The notes beneath the pieces were generated by a model that made no database searches, was not told the origin of the DNA, and worked only from the letters and a program-made list of their open reading frames with translations. Below are positions 7,109 to 16,262 of a stretch of 40,630 nt of DNA, piece after piece; within the stretch, counting starts at the first letter, position 1, and each line of letters opens with the position of its first letter. A program made the position numbers and the translations under genes. The stretch comes from Kocuria tytonicola (lineage in GTDB: Bacteria > Actinomycetota > Actinomycetes > Actinomycetales > Micrococcaceae): contig NZ_PHOA01000012.1 in assembly GCF_003687455.1 (NCBI RefSeq), forward strand, positions 1 to 40,630, given 5' to 3'.

Positions 7109-7374
7109 GAGCGGTCCAGTCCCACGTTGCGCGCGACCGTCACGGAGCCCAGGAAGCCCACGAGGGAGACGATCACCAGCAGCACGATGTTGTCGGTGTG
7201 GTGGTGGTAGACCATCTCCACGGCGAGCGCCGCGCCCACGATGGCGAGCAGCACGTCCGTGGCGATGACCCGGTCCAGCAGCGAGGGCCCCTTGGCCAGG
7301 CGGTAGAGGGTGCCCGCGGCGGCGAGCGCCAGGATGACGCCGCACACCCACACGGCCACGTCGAACACGGTCAT
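7105..7374 (-). CDS. mnhF: Na+/H+ antiporter subunit F (MnhF/MrpF)
   Basis: An 89-residue protein with three transmembrane helices. The YRLAKGPSLLDRVIATDVL segment between helix 1 and helix 2 carries the conserved GPSLLDRV and Asp of MrpF. The length matches the family (about 90). ATG 7374 overlaps the end of MnhE by four bases and its stop overlaps MnhG. It is one of the small subunits that sit between MrpA and MrpD in the assembled antiporter. Confidence 0.93.
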   Translation of the reverse strand: MTVFDVAVWVCGVILALAAAGTLYRLAKGPSLLDRVIATDVLLAIVGAALAVEMVYHHHTDNIVLLVIVSLVGFLGSVTVARNVGLDRS

Positions 7375-8018
7375 GAGCGCTCCTCTCCTGGGCCGTCCCC
7401 GGCCTCCTGCATGTTCTCGGTGGGGGACTCCACCGCGCCCGAGGCCTCCGTGCGCCCCGGGTCCCCCTTCACGGGCAGCAGCGCGAGGTCCTCCCGGGAG
7501 CCCATGATCCGGATCCAGGCCGCCTCGGTGTCCAGGACGGAGCGGCGGAAGGCCTCCGCGTGCGCCGGTGTGGCGATGTTCAGGACGTGGAAGTAGAGGA
7601 TGCCGTTCCCCCGGTCCACCTCCACCACGAGGGACCCGGGGATCAGCGCCATGGTGTGCCCCACGGCGGTCATCAGGAGGTCGTTGTTCTGGCGCAGCCG
7701 GATCCCCAGCACGGCGTTGCGCACCCGGGGTCCCTTCCGCAGGGCCACCAGGAACACCACCAGGCTGGCCTTGGCCACCTGCCAGACGAACGTGACCACG
7801 AACAGCGCGAAGTGCACCACGTTGAACCTGCCCGAGAGCCGGACGGGTGGCAGCACCAGCAGGCGCGTGACCAGCAGGGCCAGGATCAGCCCGAAGACCA
7901 GGTTGCCGGGGCTCCAGTCCCCCCACAGTGCGCCCCAGACCACCACGAGCCACAGGATGAGGGGCAGCTCGGCGCGCAGGGAGTTGCGGGACTGCCGGCG
8001 GACGGCGGACGTGCTCAC
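7371..8018 (-). CDS. mnhE: Na+/H+ antiporter subunit E (MnhE/MrpE)
   Basis: A 215-residue subunit. The two N-terminal hydrophobic stretches (LPLILWLVVVWGALWG and LVFGLILALLVTRLLVL), the RFNVVHFALFVVTFVWQVAKAS helix and the cytoplasmic domain with SITLIPGSLVVEVD-like TMALIPGSLVVEVD are typical of MrpE. About 45 extra C-terminal residues after AWIRIMG, rich in Glu, Gly and Pro, exceed the usual length of about 160-170. Start GTG 8018 overlaps the MnhD stop (GTGA). MrpE stabilises the complex and is needed for full antiport in characterised systems. Confidence 0.92.
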   Translation of the reverse strand: MSTSAVRRQSRNSLRAELPLILWLVVVWGALWGDWSPGNLVFGLILALLVTRLLVLPPVRLSGRFNVVHFALFVVTFVWQVAKASLVVFLVALRKGPRVRNAVLGIRLRQNNDLLMTAVGHTMALIPGSLVVEVDRGNGILYFHVLNIATPAHAEAFRRSVLDTEAAWIRIMGSREDLALLPVKGDPGRTEASGAVESPTENMQEAGDGPGEERS

Positions 8019-9652
8019 GGGGCCTCCTCGCTCACGCCACCCTCGCCCACGGGGGCGAGCACGGCCTCGGTGTAGCGGTCGGGGTGCACGAGGTTGTCGG
8101 CGGCGCTGCCCGCGAGGTCGAAGAGCGGCCCCGCGAGGACGGTGAGGGCCACGCCCACCGCCACGAGCGCCGTCGTGGCACCCACCATGGTCTTGGGGAG
8201 CAGGACCACGGGGGCCGCGCCCGAGAACCTGCTGCCGGGCTTGCCCGCGACCACCCGCGAGGTGCGCGGCCGGTGGCCCTGCGCCGTGGTGGCGCGCAGC
8301 ACGGGGTCCGGGTACTCGGCGTCGTCCACGCGGCGCAGGAACACGCGGTTCCACACGCGCACCAGTGCCATGAGCGTGAGCAGCGAGACCAGGACGGACA
8401 CCCCCACCAGGAGGTAGTCCAGCCACGTGCCGCTGCTGATGCCCGCCTCGAGCAGACCCACCTTGCCCAGGAACCCGGAGAACGGGGGGATCCCCCCGAG
8501 GTTCAGCGCCGGGATCAGGTAGAGCACTCCCAGCAGGGGCGAGATCTTCAGCAGCCCCGCGAGCCGGTCCACGTTGGTGGAGCCGCCGCGCCGCTCGATC
8601 AGCCCCGCCACGAGGAACAGACTGGTCTGGATCACGATGTGGTGCGCGATGTAGTAGACCACCGCGGCCAGCGCCTGCGGGGTGCCCACCGCGATGCCGA
8701 AGATCATGTAGCCGATGTGGCTGATGAGCGTGAACGAGAGCATGCGCTTGATGTCGATCTGGGCGAGAGCACCCAGGATGCCCACCAGCATGGTCAGCAG
8801 GGCCACCCACATGAGCAGGTCGTTGATCTGGCGTCCCGGGAACAGCAGGGTCTCGGTGCGGATGATCGAGTAGACGCCCACCTTGGTCAGCAGTCCCGCG
8901 AACACCGCGGTCACGGGAGCGGACGCCGTGGGGTAGGAGTCCGGCAGCCAGAAGGAGAGCGGGAAGACCGCCGCCTTGACCCCGAAGGCGATGAGCAGCA
9001 TCAGGTGCAGCTGCATCTGCGTGCCCTGCGGCAGGTCCGCGAGCTTCACGGAGAGGTCCGCCATGTTCACGGTTCCCGTGGCGCCGTAGATCATCCCGAG
9101 CGAGATCAGGAACAGGATCGAGGAGATCACCGAGACCACCACGTACGTGACGCCCGCCCGGATGCGCTGCGCCGTGCCACCCATGGTGAGCAGCACGTAG
9201 GACGCGGTCAGCAGGATCTCGAATCCCACGTAGAGGTTGAAGAGGTCCCCCGCGAGGAACGCGTTGGACACCCCGGCCACGAGCAGCAGGAACGTGGGGT
9301 AGAAGATCGAGATGGGGCCCTCGTCGTCCCCGCCGGCCACACCCTCGCTCACCGCGTAGACGAGCACCGTGAGGGAGACGACCACCGAGACCACGAGCAT
9401 CAGGGCGGAGAGCTGGTCCACCACCATCACGATTCCGTACGGCGCGGCCCAGCCCCCCAGGTGCACGGCCTGCGGCCCCTGGTTCCACACGTCCGCGAGC
9501 ATGAGCGCGTTGAGCACGAGCGTGAGCACCATGGTGCCCACGGTGACGGTGCGCTGGAGCCTGTTGCGGTGGACCACCACGAAGTTCACGGCCGCGCCCA
9601 CGAACGGGATCAGCACGGCGAGCGGTGCGAGCTGCGCTAGATCAGTGCTCAT
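8015..9652 (-). CDS. mnhD: Na+/H+ antiporter subunit D (MnhD/MrpD)
   Basis: A 545-residue, roughly 14-helix membrane protein related to NuoM/NuoN of respiratory complex I. The proton-channel features are visible: LYVGFEILLTASYVL with a conserved Glu in helix 5, LLIAFGVKAAVFPLSFWLPDSYPTA with the Lys and the PxxxWLPDA-like loop, and IDIKRMLSFTLISHIGYM. ATG 9652 overlaps MnhC by 11 bases. The C-terminal third has a polar insert (RRVDDAEYPDPVLRATT and following) before the last helix. MrpD and MrpA are the two main ion-translocating subunits. Confidence 0.95.
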   Translation of the reverse strand: MSTDLAQLAPLAVLIPFVGAAVNFVVVHRNRLQRTVTVGTMVLTLVLNALMLADVWNQGPQAVHLGGWAAPYGIVMVVDQLSALMLVVSVVVSLTVLVYAVSEGVAGGDDEGPISIFYPTFLLLVAGVSNAFLAGDLFNLYVGFEILLTASYVLLTMGGTAQRIRAGVTYVVVSVISSILFLISLGMIYGATGTVNMADLSVKLADLPQGTQMQLHLMLLIAFGVKAAVFPLSFWLPDSYPTASAPVTAVFAGLLTKVGVYSIIRTETLLFPGRQINDLLMWVALLTMLVGILGALAQIDIKRMLSFTLISHIGYMIFGIAVGTPQALAAVVYYIAHHIVIQTSLFLVAGLIERRGGSTNVDRLAGLLKISPLLGVLYLIPALNLGGIPPFSGFLGKVGLLEAGISSGTWLDYLLVGVSVLVSLLTLMALVRVWNRVFLRRVDDAEYPDPVLRATTAQGHRPRTSRVVAGKPGSRFSGAAPVVLLPKTMVGATTALVAVGVALTVLAGPLFDLAGSAADNLVHPDRYTEAVLAPVGEGGVSEEAP

Positions 9653-10172
9653 GGGTGCTCCTCCCGTCGTCCCGCTGCCGCTTCTCGACCCTGTGGTGAC
9701 CCGGCGACTCCGTGGCCTCCTCGGCGTTGTGCCGGGACGGGGTGAACCGCGCGTCACCGTGGCTGAACTCGGAGGTGTCCTGCGGCATGGCGTCGTCGTC
9801 CTCGGCGTCGTAGGAGGACTGCTGGGCCACGCGACGGTCCTCGAGGTCGTCCTGGATCTCGTCCCGGCGGGCGAGGACCCACGAGCGCCAGATCATGCTC
9901 AGCAGGAACGCGGTGGTGGCCAGCGAGATCACGATCGACGTGAGCACGAGCGCCTGCGGCAGGGGGTCCGAGTACTCTGAGCCGCCCAGTGATTTGTCGT
10001 AGAGCGGCGCGGCGCCGGGCACTCCGCTCGTGTGCAGGATCAGCAGGTTCGCACCGTTGGTGAGCAGCATGAGCCCCAGCAGGACGCGGGTGAGGGAGCG
10101 CTCCAGCAGGAGGTAGACCCCCACGGAGAACAGCACGCCCATCACCACGAGCATGGTCAGGTTCACGGTCAC
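9642..10172 (-). CDS. mnhC: Na+/H+ antiporter subunit C (MnhC/MrpC)
   Basis: A 176-residue homologue of NuoK with three transmembrane helices in the first 105 residues (LLERSLTRVLLGLMLLTNGANLLIL and PLPQALVLTSIVISLATTAF carry the family residues). The family is normally about 110-115 residues. Here a highly charged cytoplasmic tail of some 65 residues follows, rich in Asp, Glu, Arg and His (for example SYDAEDDDAMPQDTSEFSHG). GTG 10172 overlaps the MnhA stop in a GTGA. Confidence 0.93.
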   Translation of the reverse strand: MTVNLTMLVVMGVLFSVGVYLLLERSLTRVLLGLMLLTNGANLLILHTSGVPGAAPLYDKSLGGSEYSDPLPQALVLTSIVISLATTAFLLSMIWRSWVLARRDEIQDDLEDRRVAQQSSYDAEDDDAMPQDTSEFSHGDARFTPSRHNAEEATESPGHHRVEKRQRDDGRSTHEH

Positions 10173-13100
10173 TGCCGCACCTCCGAGACTTCGTCGCCGG
10201 AGACCATGGAGCCCTCCGGGACATCGGGATCGTCGGAACGCCGGGCGGTCATCGTGGCCCCGCTGCGGGTCAGGCGGATCCTGGAGCCACGGCCCGAGCG
10301 CTGCCTCTCCCGGTCCACGGCGGAGCGCTCGATCCGCTCGTCGATGCGGCCGCCCAGGGAGCGCAGGATGTCCAGCACCAGGCCCACCACGATCAGGTAC
10401 ACGCCCACGTCGAAGATCAGGGCCGTGACGAACTTGACGTGTCCGAACAGCGGCAGGTCCCACTCGAACGTGTGGCTCTCCATCACCGCCCCGCCGAAGA
10501 GCACGGGCGCCACGGCGTAGAGGGAGGCGATGCCCAGACCGGCCCCGAGCATCCAGCCCGCGTTGACGGGAGTGGCCCGCTCGAGCTCGTAGCGGCCGCC
10601 GGCCAGGTAGCGCAGGGTCAGGGCGAGCGAGGCCATGAGACCGCCGGCGAATCCACCCCCGGGGTCGTTGTGCCCGGCGAGCAGCAGGTACAGGGAGACG
10701 ATCATGAACGTGTGGAACAGCAGCCGGGCGACCACCTCGAACACGATGGAGCGCCGTTCCGGTGCCAGGGTGCGTCCGGCCAGCAGGAACGGGTCTGCAT
10801 CCGGGCGGGACGTGAAGCGCCGGGCCACCTCGATCTCCTGGGTCCTGGCCTGCGGCGAGTGGGCCGCGGAGTCCGCGCCCCGCAGGGCCTTGAGTTGACG
10901 CGAGTCCAGCAGGTGGCGCTCGCTGCGCAACCGGTCCCCTCGGCCCTTCACGAAGATCAGGGAGGCGATGCCGGTGGCCGCCACGGTCAGCACGGAGATC
11001 TCCCCCATGGTGTCCCACGCGCGGATGTCCACGAGGATCACGTTGACCACGTTCTCCCCGTGACCCAGCTCGTATGCCATCCGGGGCATGTCCAGGGAGA
11101 TCCGCTCGGCCGTGCGGGAGGACAGGGAGAACACCGCGAGGGCCATCATGAACAGCCCGAAGACCACGGCGAACACGGCCCGGAACACACGGTGGCCGGC
11201 TTTGCGCCGGTTCCACAGGGGGCCGGGCAGGGAGCGCAGGGCCAGCACGAAGGCCACCAGGGAGATGGTCTCCACGAGCATCTGGGTCAGGGCCAGGTCC
11301 GGCGCGCCGTGCAGCGCGAACATCAGGGCCAGGCCGTAGCCGGTCACGGATACCAGCAGCACGGCCAGGAACCGCTTGCCGGCCGTGAGCGCCAGCAGGG
11401 CGGCGGCGACCATCACGATCCCGGTGACCACCTGCGCCGGCGAGTCCCCGTACCGGAACCCGGCCAGCGGCGGGGTCTCGTACCAGAACAGCGCCACGAG
11501 CGGCACCACGATCGCGGTCACGAGGATCACGGACAGGTAGAACATGAGCGAACCGCGCTGGGTGCGGCCGGTGAGCCACACGGCCACGATGTCCAGCACG
11601 TTGATGATCCGGCGGTACACGTAGTCCCCGGTGGGCAGGGACGGCAGCCGCTTCTGGAGCTCGGAGACCGGGCGCCGGGCCGCGTGCAGCAGCGCGCCCG
11701 CCGCGATGATCAGGGCGGAGAGCCCGAGCGCCGGGGTGAGTCCGTGCCACAGCTCGAGGTGGACGTGAGCGTCCTCCGCGTGCGGGAACAGCTCCTGGTA
11801 GGGAGCGATGCCCGCCTCCAGCGGTGCAGGGTGCAGCCCCAGCACCACGGTGGCGGCCGCCAGGACCATGGGGGCCAGGAGGAACCCCCAGGGCGCGGGC
11901 GTGAACTCGCTGATCACGGACTGGCCGTCCGGAGCGGCGTCGAGCTCGGAGAAGCGGGCGGACTTGCGGGCGAAACCGCCCCACAGGAAGCGGGCGCTGT
12001 AGGCGAACGTGAGCACGGAACCCACCACGGCGCACACGAGTGCCGCGAGACCCGCCGGCTCGGAGACCTCCTCGAGGAAGGCCGTGATCACGGCCTCCTT
12101 GGCCACGAAACCCAGCAGCGGGGGAAGGCCCGCCATGGACGCGGCACCGATCACGGCCACCGTGAACAGCTTGGGGGCCTGACGCCCCACCCCGGACAGC
12201 CTGCGGATGTCACGGGTGCCGGCCTGGTGGTCGATCACGCCCACGCTCAGGAACAGCGTGGCCTTGAACAGCCCGTGGGCCATGACCATGCCCATGCCCG
12301 CCATGGCGGTGTCCGGGGTGCCGAAGGCGACCACGGACGTGATGAAGCCCAGCTGGCTCACCGTGCCGTAGGCGAGGATGAGCTTGAGGTCGTACTGCCG
12401 CAGCGCCACCCAGCCGCCGAAGACCATGGTCCCCAGGCCCAGCGTGAGGGTCACGGGCAGCCAGTACGTGGTCCCGGAGAACCCCGGGGCCAGCCGCGCC
12501 ACCAGGTAGATGCCTGCCTTCACCATGGCCGCGGCGTGCAGGTAGGCGGACACGGGGGTGGGCGCGGCCATGGCTGCGGGGAGCCAGAAGTGGGTGGGGA
12601 ACAGCGCGGACTTGGTCACCACGCCCGCGAGCACGAGCACCACGGCCACGTCCACGGTGGTGGAGCCCAGCATCTCGGGGGCCGCCTCCAGCACGCCCGA
12701 GATCCGGTAGGTCCCCGCCTCGTGCCCGAGCATCAGCAGCCCCACGAGCATCGCGAGCCCGCCCGCGGTGGTGATCACGAGCGCCTGCAGCGCGGCACGG
12801 CGCGCGGCGAGCTTGGTGCGGGAGTAGGAGATCAGCAGGAAGGAGAGCACCGAGGTGATCTCCCAGAAGATGAACAGCACCATGAGGTCGTCCGCGGTGA
12901 CCAGCCCGAACATCGCACCGGCGAAGGCCACGAGCTGCGCCGCGAAGGGGCCGATGCCCTCGGCGTCCGCCTTGAAGTAGCGCGCGCAGTACGCGAGCAC
13001 CAGGGTCCCCACACCCAGCACCAGCAGGCACATCATGTAGGCCAGCGCGTCCATGCGGAAGGACAGGGTGATGTCCAGCTGGGGGATCCACTCGAAGGTG

Positions 13101-13270
13101 GTGGACCAGGCGCCCTCGGGGCCGTAGACGCGGGACGTGCTGAGGCAGAGCCACACGAGGCCCGCCAGCGGCGCCAGGGCCACCACGTAGAACCCCGAGC
13201 GACCGGTGCGCCGGATGATCGAGGGTGCGAGCAGCGCGGCGATCCCGTGGAGGAGCAGCACCGGGATCAT
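10169..13270 (-). CDS. mnhA: Na+/H+ antiporter fused subunit A+B (MnhA/MrpA-MrpB)
   Basis: A 1033-residue, multi-helix membrane protein. Residues 1 to about 800 form MrpA, a NuoL homologue: LFIFWEITSVLSFLLI carries the Glu of the proton pathway, TKSALFPTHFWLPAAMAAPTPVS the Lys/His channel motif, and a MrpA-type C-terminal region contains LALTQMLVETISLV. Residues about 850-1000 match MrpB (LLAGHNDPGGGFAGGLMASLA is its signature), which is a separate protein in Bacillus. The A-B fusion is usual in Actinobacteria. ATG 13270 is the only well-placed start. The complex exchanges cytoplasmic Na+ or K+ for protons, supporting pH and salt tolerance. Confidence 0.95.
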   Translation of the reverse strand: MIPVLLLHGIAALLAPSIIRRTGRSGFYVVALAPLAGLVWLCLSTSRVYGPEGAWSTTFEWIPQLDITLSFRMDALAYMMCLLVLGVGTLVLAYCARYFKADAEGIGPFAAQLVAFAGAMFGLVTADDLMVLFIFWEITSVLSFLLISYSRTKLAARRAALQALVITTAGGLAMLVGLLMLGHEAGTYRISGVLEAAPEMLGSTTVDVAVVLVLAGVVTKSALFPTHFWLPAAMAAPTPVSAYLHAAAMVKAGIYLVARLAPGFSGTTYWLPVTLTLGLGTMVFGGWVALRQYDLKLILAYGTVSQLGFITSVVAFGTPDTAMAGMGMVMAHGLFKATLFLSVGVIDHQAGTRDIRRLSGVGRQAPKLFTVAVIGAASMAGLPPLLGFVAKEAVITAFLEEVSEPAGLAALVCAVVGSVLTFAYSARFLWGGFARKSARFSELDAAPDGQSVISEFTPAPWGFLLAPMVLAAATVVLGLHPAPLEAGIAPYQELFPHAEDAHVHLELWHGLTPALGLSALIIAAGALLHAARRPVSELQKRLPSLPTGDYVYRRIINVLDIVAVWLTGRTQRGSLMFYLSVILVTAIVVPLVALFWYETPPLAGFRYGDSPAQVVTGIVMVAAALLALTAGKRFLAVLLVSVTGYGLALMFALHGAPDLALTQMLVETISLVAFVLALRSLPGPLWNRRKAGHRVFRAVFAVVFGLFMMALAVFSLSSRTAERISLDMPRMAYELGHGENVVNVILVDIRAWDTMGEISVLTVAATGIASLIFVKGRGDRLRSERHLLDSRQLKALRGADSAAHSPQARTQEIEVARRFTSRPDADPFLLAGRTLAPERRSIVFEVVARLLFHTFMIVSLYLLLAGHNDPGGGFAGGLMASLALTLRYLAGGRYELERATPVNAGWMLGAGLGIASLYAVAPVLFGGAVMESHTFEWDLPLFGHVKFVTALIFDVGVYLIVVGLVLDILRSLGGRIDERIERSAVDRERQRSGRGSRIRLTRSGATMTARRSDDPDVPEGSMVSGDEVSEVRQ

Positions 13271-13363
13271 GGATCCTGCCTTTCGGGCCGCTGGGAACGC
13301 CCCGTGCCCCGGGCAGGGCGCAGTGGCGGTCGAGGGGAAGTGGGGAGGGCGAGCAGAGACCCC

Positions 13364-13369
13364 ATCGTA
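13364..13369 (-). promoter_or_regulatory. Candidate -10 box upstream of mnhA
   Basis: TACGAT on the minus strand fits TAnnnT and lies about 95 bases before the mnhA start in a 158-base divergent intergenic region. No matching -35 is seen, so this is tentative. Confidence 0.25.
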
Positions 13370-13428
13370 ACAAAGCAGACTGTTGACACGTCCCCGCCCC
13401 TTCCGCCGGGGGCGGTTCGCGCGCCCGG

Positions 13429-14769
13429 GTGCTGATGTGGTGCCTCTGGGACACGGGCACCTCCGCCTACAACTCCGTGATGCTCACGTTCGTGTTCACG
13501 GTCTACCTCACGAGCTCGGCGTTCGGCTCCCCCGAGTACACCTCCACGGTGCTCAGCGCCGCCATGGCGGTGGCGGGGTTCGTGATCGCCCTGACCGCTC
13601 CGATCGTGGGCCAGCGCGGGGACACCCCGCGCTCCCGCGCGCGCTTCCTCACGGTCAACTCGTGGGTGCTCGTGCTGTGCACGGGCCTCGCGTTCCTCAC
13701 GCGCCCGGAACCCGCGTACCTCTACCTGGGCGTGGGCCTCGTGGCCGTGGGCAGTGTGGCCCAGGAGTTCGCCACGGTGGGCTACAACTCCATGCTCCCC
13801 GCCCTCGCCGGCCCCGCACGCATGGGCAAGGTCTCCGGCTGGGGCTGGGGCGCGGGCTACGTGGGCGGGATCTTCGCGCTGGCCTTCGTGCTCTTCGGCT
13901 TCGTCACACCCGGCTTCCTCGGCATTCCCACGGACGACGCCCTGAACTACCGCGCCGTGGCCCTGTTCAGCGCCGTCTGGATCCTGGTCTTCTCCCTCCC
14001 CCTCATGGTCACCGCCCGTTCCATGCCGTTCCGATCATACGACGGCGCCGTGCACGGGCCCTCCCCCGCGGCCCCTCCCACCCTGGGGGGACTCGCGGGC
14101 CCGCCGCTGCCCGCCCCCGAGGCGCCCGCGCACCGCGGGGGGATCCTCGGGGCCTACCGCGAGCTGTTCGCCACGATCGCCTCGCTGTGGCGGGTCTGCC
14201 GCGCCACCGTGTTCTTCCTGCTCTCCTCCGCCGTCTACCGGGACGGGCTCGCCGGCGTCTTCACGTTCGGCGGGGTGCTCGCGGCCGGCACCTTCGGCTT
14301 CTCCCTCACGGAGGTCATCGTCTTCGCCGTCGCGGCGAACCTCATCGCGGCCCTCGGCGCGTTCGTGGGCGGCGCGCTCGACGACGCCCTGGGCCCCCGG
14401 GCGGTCATCACCGGTTCCCTCGTGGGCATCATGGTGGCCGGCGTGGTGCTGCTGTTCTGGACCGGCAAGCCCGCGTTCTGGGTGTGCGGGCTGGCTCTGT
14501 GCCTGTTCGTGGGACCGGCCCAGGCGGCGTCGCGCACGTACCTGGGGCGGCTCATCCCGCCCGGGCGGGACGGCGAGATCTACGGGCTGTACGCCACCAC
14601 GGGACGCGCCGTGAGCTTCATGGCGCCGGGACTGTTCGGGCTGTTCGTCTCTCTGCTGGGGGCCCAGATCTGGGGGATCCTGGGCATCCTGGTGGTGGTG
14701 GGCGTGGGGCTCGCGCTGCTGCTGCTCACGCCCAGGCCGCCGGAGGGGCTGACCACCACCCGCGTGTGA
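13429..14769 (+). CDS. MFS transporter, Atg22/UMF1-like
   Basis: A 446-residue membrane protein with about 12 hydrophobic helices in two groups separated by a cytoplasmic Pro/Ala-rich loop (around 205-240). The N-terminal [24 protein letters not shown] matches the ALWDWGxxAFxxVxxTFVF signature of the Atg22/UMF1 family of major facilitators, first known from yeast vacuolar amino-acid efflux. [20 protein letters not shown] in the second half is also typical. The substrate is unknown. GTG 13429 is used because the signature begins within ten residues of it; ATG 13435 is an alternative, and an in-frame stop lies at 13384. It converges with dcd, ending 10 bases away. Confidence 0.87.
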   Translation: MLMWCLWDTGTSAYNSVMLTFVFTVYLTSSAFGSPEYTSTVLSAAMAVAGFVIALTAPIVGQRGDTPRSRARFLTVNSWVLVLCTGLAFLTRPEPAYLYLGVGLVAVGSVAQEFATVGYNSMLPALAGPARMGKVSGWGWGAGYVGGIFALAFVLFGFVTPGFLGIPTDDALNYRAVALFSAVWILVFSLPLMVTARSMPFRSYDGAVHGPSPAAPPTLGGLAGPPLPAPEAPAHRGGILGAYRELFATIASLWRVCRATVFFLLSSAVYRDGLAGVFTFGGVLAAGTFGFSLTEVIVFAVAANLIAALGAFVGGALDDALGPRAVITGSLVGIMVAGVVLLFWTGKPAFWVCGLALCLFVGPAQAASRTYLGRLIPPGRDGEIYGLYATTGRAVSFMAPGLFGLFVSLLGAQIWGILGILVVVGVGLALLLLTPRPPEGLTTTRV

Positions 14770-14779
14770 CGCGGCGTGG

Positions 14780-15358
14780 CTACTCGATGACCGTGCGGTG
14801 GAAGTTCACGTGGCTGCGCGAGGCCGTGGGGCCGCGCTGACCCTGGTACCGGTTGCCGTACGCGCCGCTGCCGTAGGGGTGCTCCGCGGCGGAGGAGAGC
14901 TGGAAGAAGCACAGCTGCCCCACCTTGGAGCCCGGCCACAGCTTGATCGGCAGGGTGGCCATGTTGGACAGCTCCAGGGTCACGTGGCCGAAGAAGCCGG
15001 GGTCGATGAACCCCGCCGTGGAGTGCGTGAGCAGGCCCAGCCGCCCCAGGGAGGACTTCCCCTCGAGGCGCGCCGCCACGTCCTCCGGCAGGGTGACCTT
15101 CTCGTAGGTGGCCCCCAGCACGAACTCCCCGGGGTGCAGCACGAACGGCTCGTCCGGGGCCACCTCCACGAGCCGCGTCAGCCCGGGCTGCTCCTGCTCG
15201 GGGTCGATGTGCGCGTACTTGTGGTTGTCGAAGAGCCGGAACCAGCGGTCCAGGCGCACGTCCACGCTCGCGGGCTGGATCATGGCCGGGTCGTACGGCT
15301 CCAGGCGCACGCGTCCGGAGTCCAGCTGGCGGCGGATGTCGCGGTCGGAGATGAGCAC
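14780..15358 (-). CDS. dcd: dCTP deaminase (probably bifunctional, dUMP-forming)
   Basis: A 192-residue member of the Dcd/dUTPase trimeric family. [20 protein letters not shown] (98-117) is the nucleotide-binding and catalytic signature, LELSN (128-132) carries the likely catalytic Glu129, and [20 protein letters not shown] is the C-terminal lid. Actinobacterial Dcd enzymes convert dCTP directly to dUMP, supplying thymidylate synthesis and keeping dUTP low. GTG 15358 gives LISDRDIR directly after the start, as in Mycobacterium Dcd (about 190 residues); a GTG at 15376 would add MDYRGH. No ribosome binding site is visible for either start, so leaderless or weak initiation is possible. Confidence 0.95.
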   Translation of the reverse strand: MLISDRDIRRQLDSGRVRLEPYDPAMIQPASVDVRLDRWFRLFDNHKYAHIDPEQEQPGLTRLVEVAPDEPFVLHPGEFVLGATYEKVTLPEDVAARLEGKSSLGRLGLLTHSTAGFIDPGFFGHVTLELSNMATLPIKLWPGSKVGQLCFFQLSSAAEHPYGSGAYGNRYQGQRGPTASRSHVNFHRTVIE

Positions 15359-15412
15359 GTGACCACGGTAGTCCACGGCCGGGGCGGATCGGCGGGGCGG
15401 CGCATCGTGTTG

Positions 15413-15418
15413 TACAGT
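15413..15418 (+). promoter_or_regulatory. Candidate -10 box for tRNA-Gly
   Basis: TACAGT, within GTACAGTGGTG, lies about 53 bases before the mature tRNA 5' end. It is shared, as an 11-base string, with the region just before the phosphatase gene at 897. No -35 is clear. Confidence 0.3.
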
Positions 15419-15470
15419 GGTGGGCGTTCCATCGGGTGCCGGTTTCGAGCCGACGCCGTGACGGAGCAGT

Positions 15471-15544
15471 GCGGCTGTAGCTCAATGGTAGAGCGCACGC
15501 TTCCCAAGCCTGATACGCGGGTTCGATTCCCGTCAGCCGCTCCA
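15471..15544 (+). tRNA. tRNA-Gly (anticodon CCC)
   Basis: A 74-base cloverleaf including an encoded CCA. The acceptor stem GCGGCTG (15471-15477) pairs with CAGCCGC (15534-15540). The D stem GCTC/GAGC, the T arm GCGGG-TTCGATT-CCCGT and the discriminator T followed by CCA are all present. The anticodon loop TTCCCAA gives CCC, reading glycine GGG codons. The anticodon stem CACGC/GCCTG has a C-C mismatch at its central pair (27-31 against 39-43), while the other four pairs are good. Overall the gene looks functional, but the mismatch is worth checking. Confidence 0.95.
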
Positions 15545-15590
15545 CGCACCACGCCCCGGGCACCCGCAGAGGTCCCGGGGCGTTTGCGTG
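15543..15590 (+). terminator. Hairpin terminator after tRNA-Gly
   Basis: ACGCCCCGGG (15551-15560) pairs exactly with CCCGGGGCGT (15574-15583), and CACGCA (15543-15548) with TGCGTG (15585-15590). It sits immediately after the tRNA and before panD. A short TT interrupts the outer stem; there is no long T-run. Confidence 0.65.
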
Positions 15591-15685
15591 CCGGACCCCG
15601 TGCCGTTGGGCGCCCCGCCCCGCTGCACTCCTCGGCGGCCAGCACCCGCCATGGAACCGGACCACACCTCGCACCAGGAGCACCC

Positions 15686-16138
15686 ATGCTGCGCACCATG
15701 TTCACCGGCAAGATCCACCGCGCCACCGTGACCCAGGCGGACCTGCACTACGTGGGGTCCGTGACCGTGGACCAGGACCTGCTGGACGCCGCGAACATCC
15801 TCCCGGGAGAGCTCGTCTCCATCGTGGACATCACCAACGGCGCCCGGCTGGAGACCTACACGATCGCCGGAGAGCGCGGCAGCGGCGTGCTGGGCATCAA
15901 CGGCGCCGCCGCGCACCTGGTGCACCCCGGGGACCTCGTGATCCTGATCGCCTACGCCCTCATGGACACCGCTGAGGCCCGTTCCCACGAACCCCACGTG
16001 GTGCACGTGGACGAGCGCAACCGGATCGTGGCCCTGGGCTCGGACCCGGCGGACGCGGTGGTCGGGGACATGGTGCGCCCGCCGCACGCCCGGGACCACG
16101 ACGCCGCCCGGGAGGACTCCGCCGTCGACGGCGTCTGA
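15686..16138 (+). CDS. panD: Aspartate 1-decarboxylase (PanD)
   Basis: A 150-residue pyruvoyl-dependent enzyme that decarboxylates L-aspartate to beta-alanine for pantothenate and coenzyme A synthesis. The proenzyme self-cleaves between Gly24 and Ser25 in [10 protein letters not shown], turning Ser25 into the pyruvoyl group. Lys9 in [11 protein letters not shown], the [20 protein letters not shown] strand and Tyr in LHY are conserved. ATG 15686 has CAGGAG seven bases upstream. The C-terminal 30 residues after VVGDMV are a charged extension. No other pan genes are adjacent. Confidence 0.96.
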   Translation: MLRTMFTGKIHRATVTQADLHYVGSVTVDQDLLDAANILPGELVSIVDITNGARLETYTIAGERGSGVLGINGAAAHLVHPGDLVILIAYALMDTAEARSHEPHVVHVDERNRIVALGSDPADAVVGDMVRPPHARDHDAAREDSAVDGV

Positions 16139-16262
16139 CGCGCCGCTCACCCTGCGGGCCGGGACCCGCGGTCCGGTGTTCCCGTGCCCAGGGCCCGGCC
16201 CCCTCCCCGGGGCCGCTCGTGGCAGACCACCGACCAGCACCGCCGACCCGAGGAGCGCGTCC

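Noticed and set aside
8084-9640. 518-residue frame opposite mnhD
   Set aside because: The translation is His/Arg/Glu-rich low complexity with no domain, whereas mnhD on the other strand is a clear family member.
13383-13388. TTGACA on the plus strand upstream of the MFS gene
   Set aside because: No TAnnnT box lies 16-19 bases downstream, and it overlaps an in-frame TGA, so it is probably chance.
10439-13435. 998-residue frame opposite mnhA
   Set aside because: Same shadow effect; rich in Gln, His, Gly and Glu with no recognisable domain.
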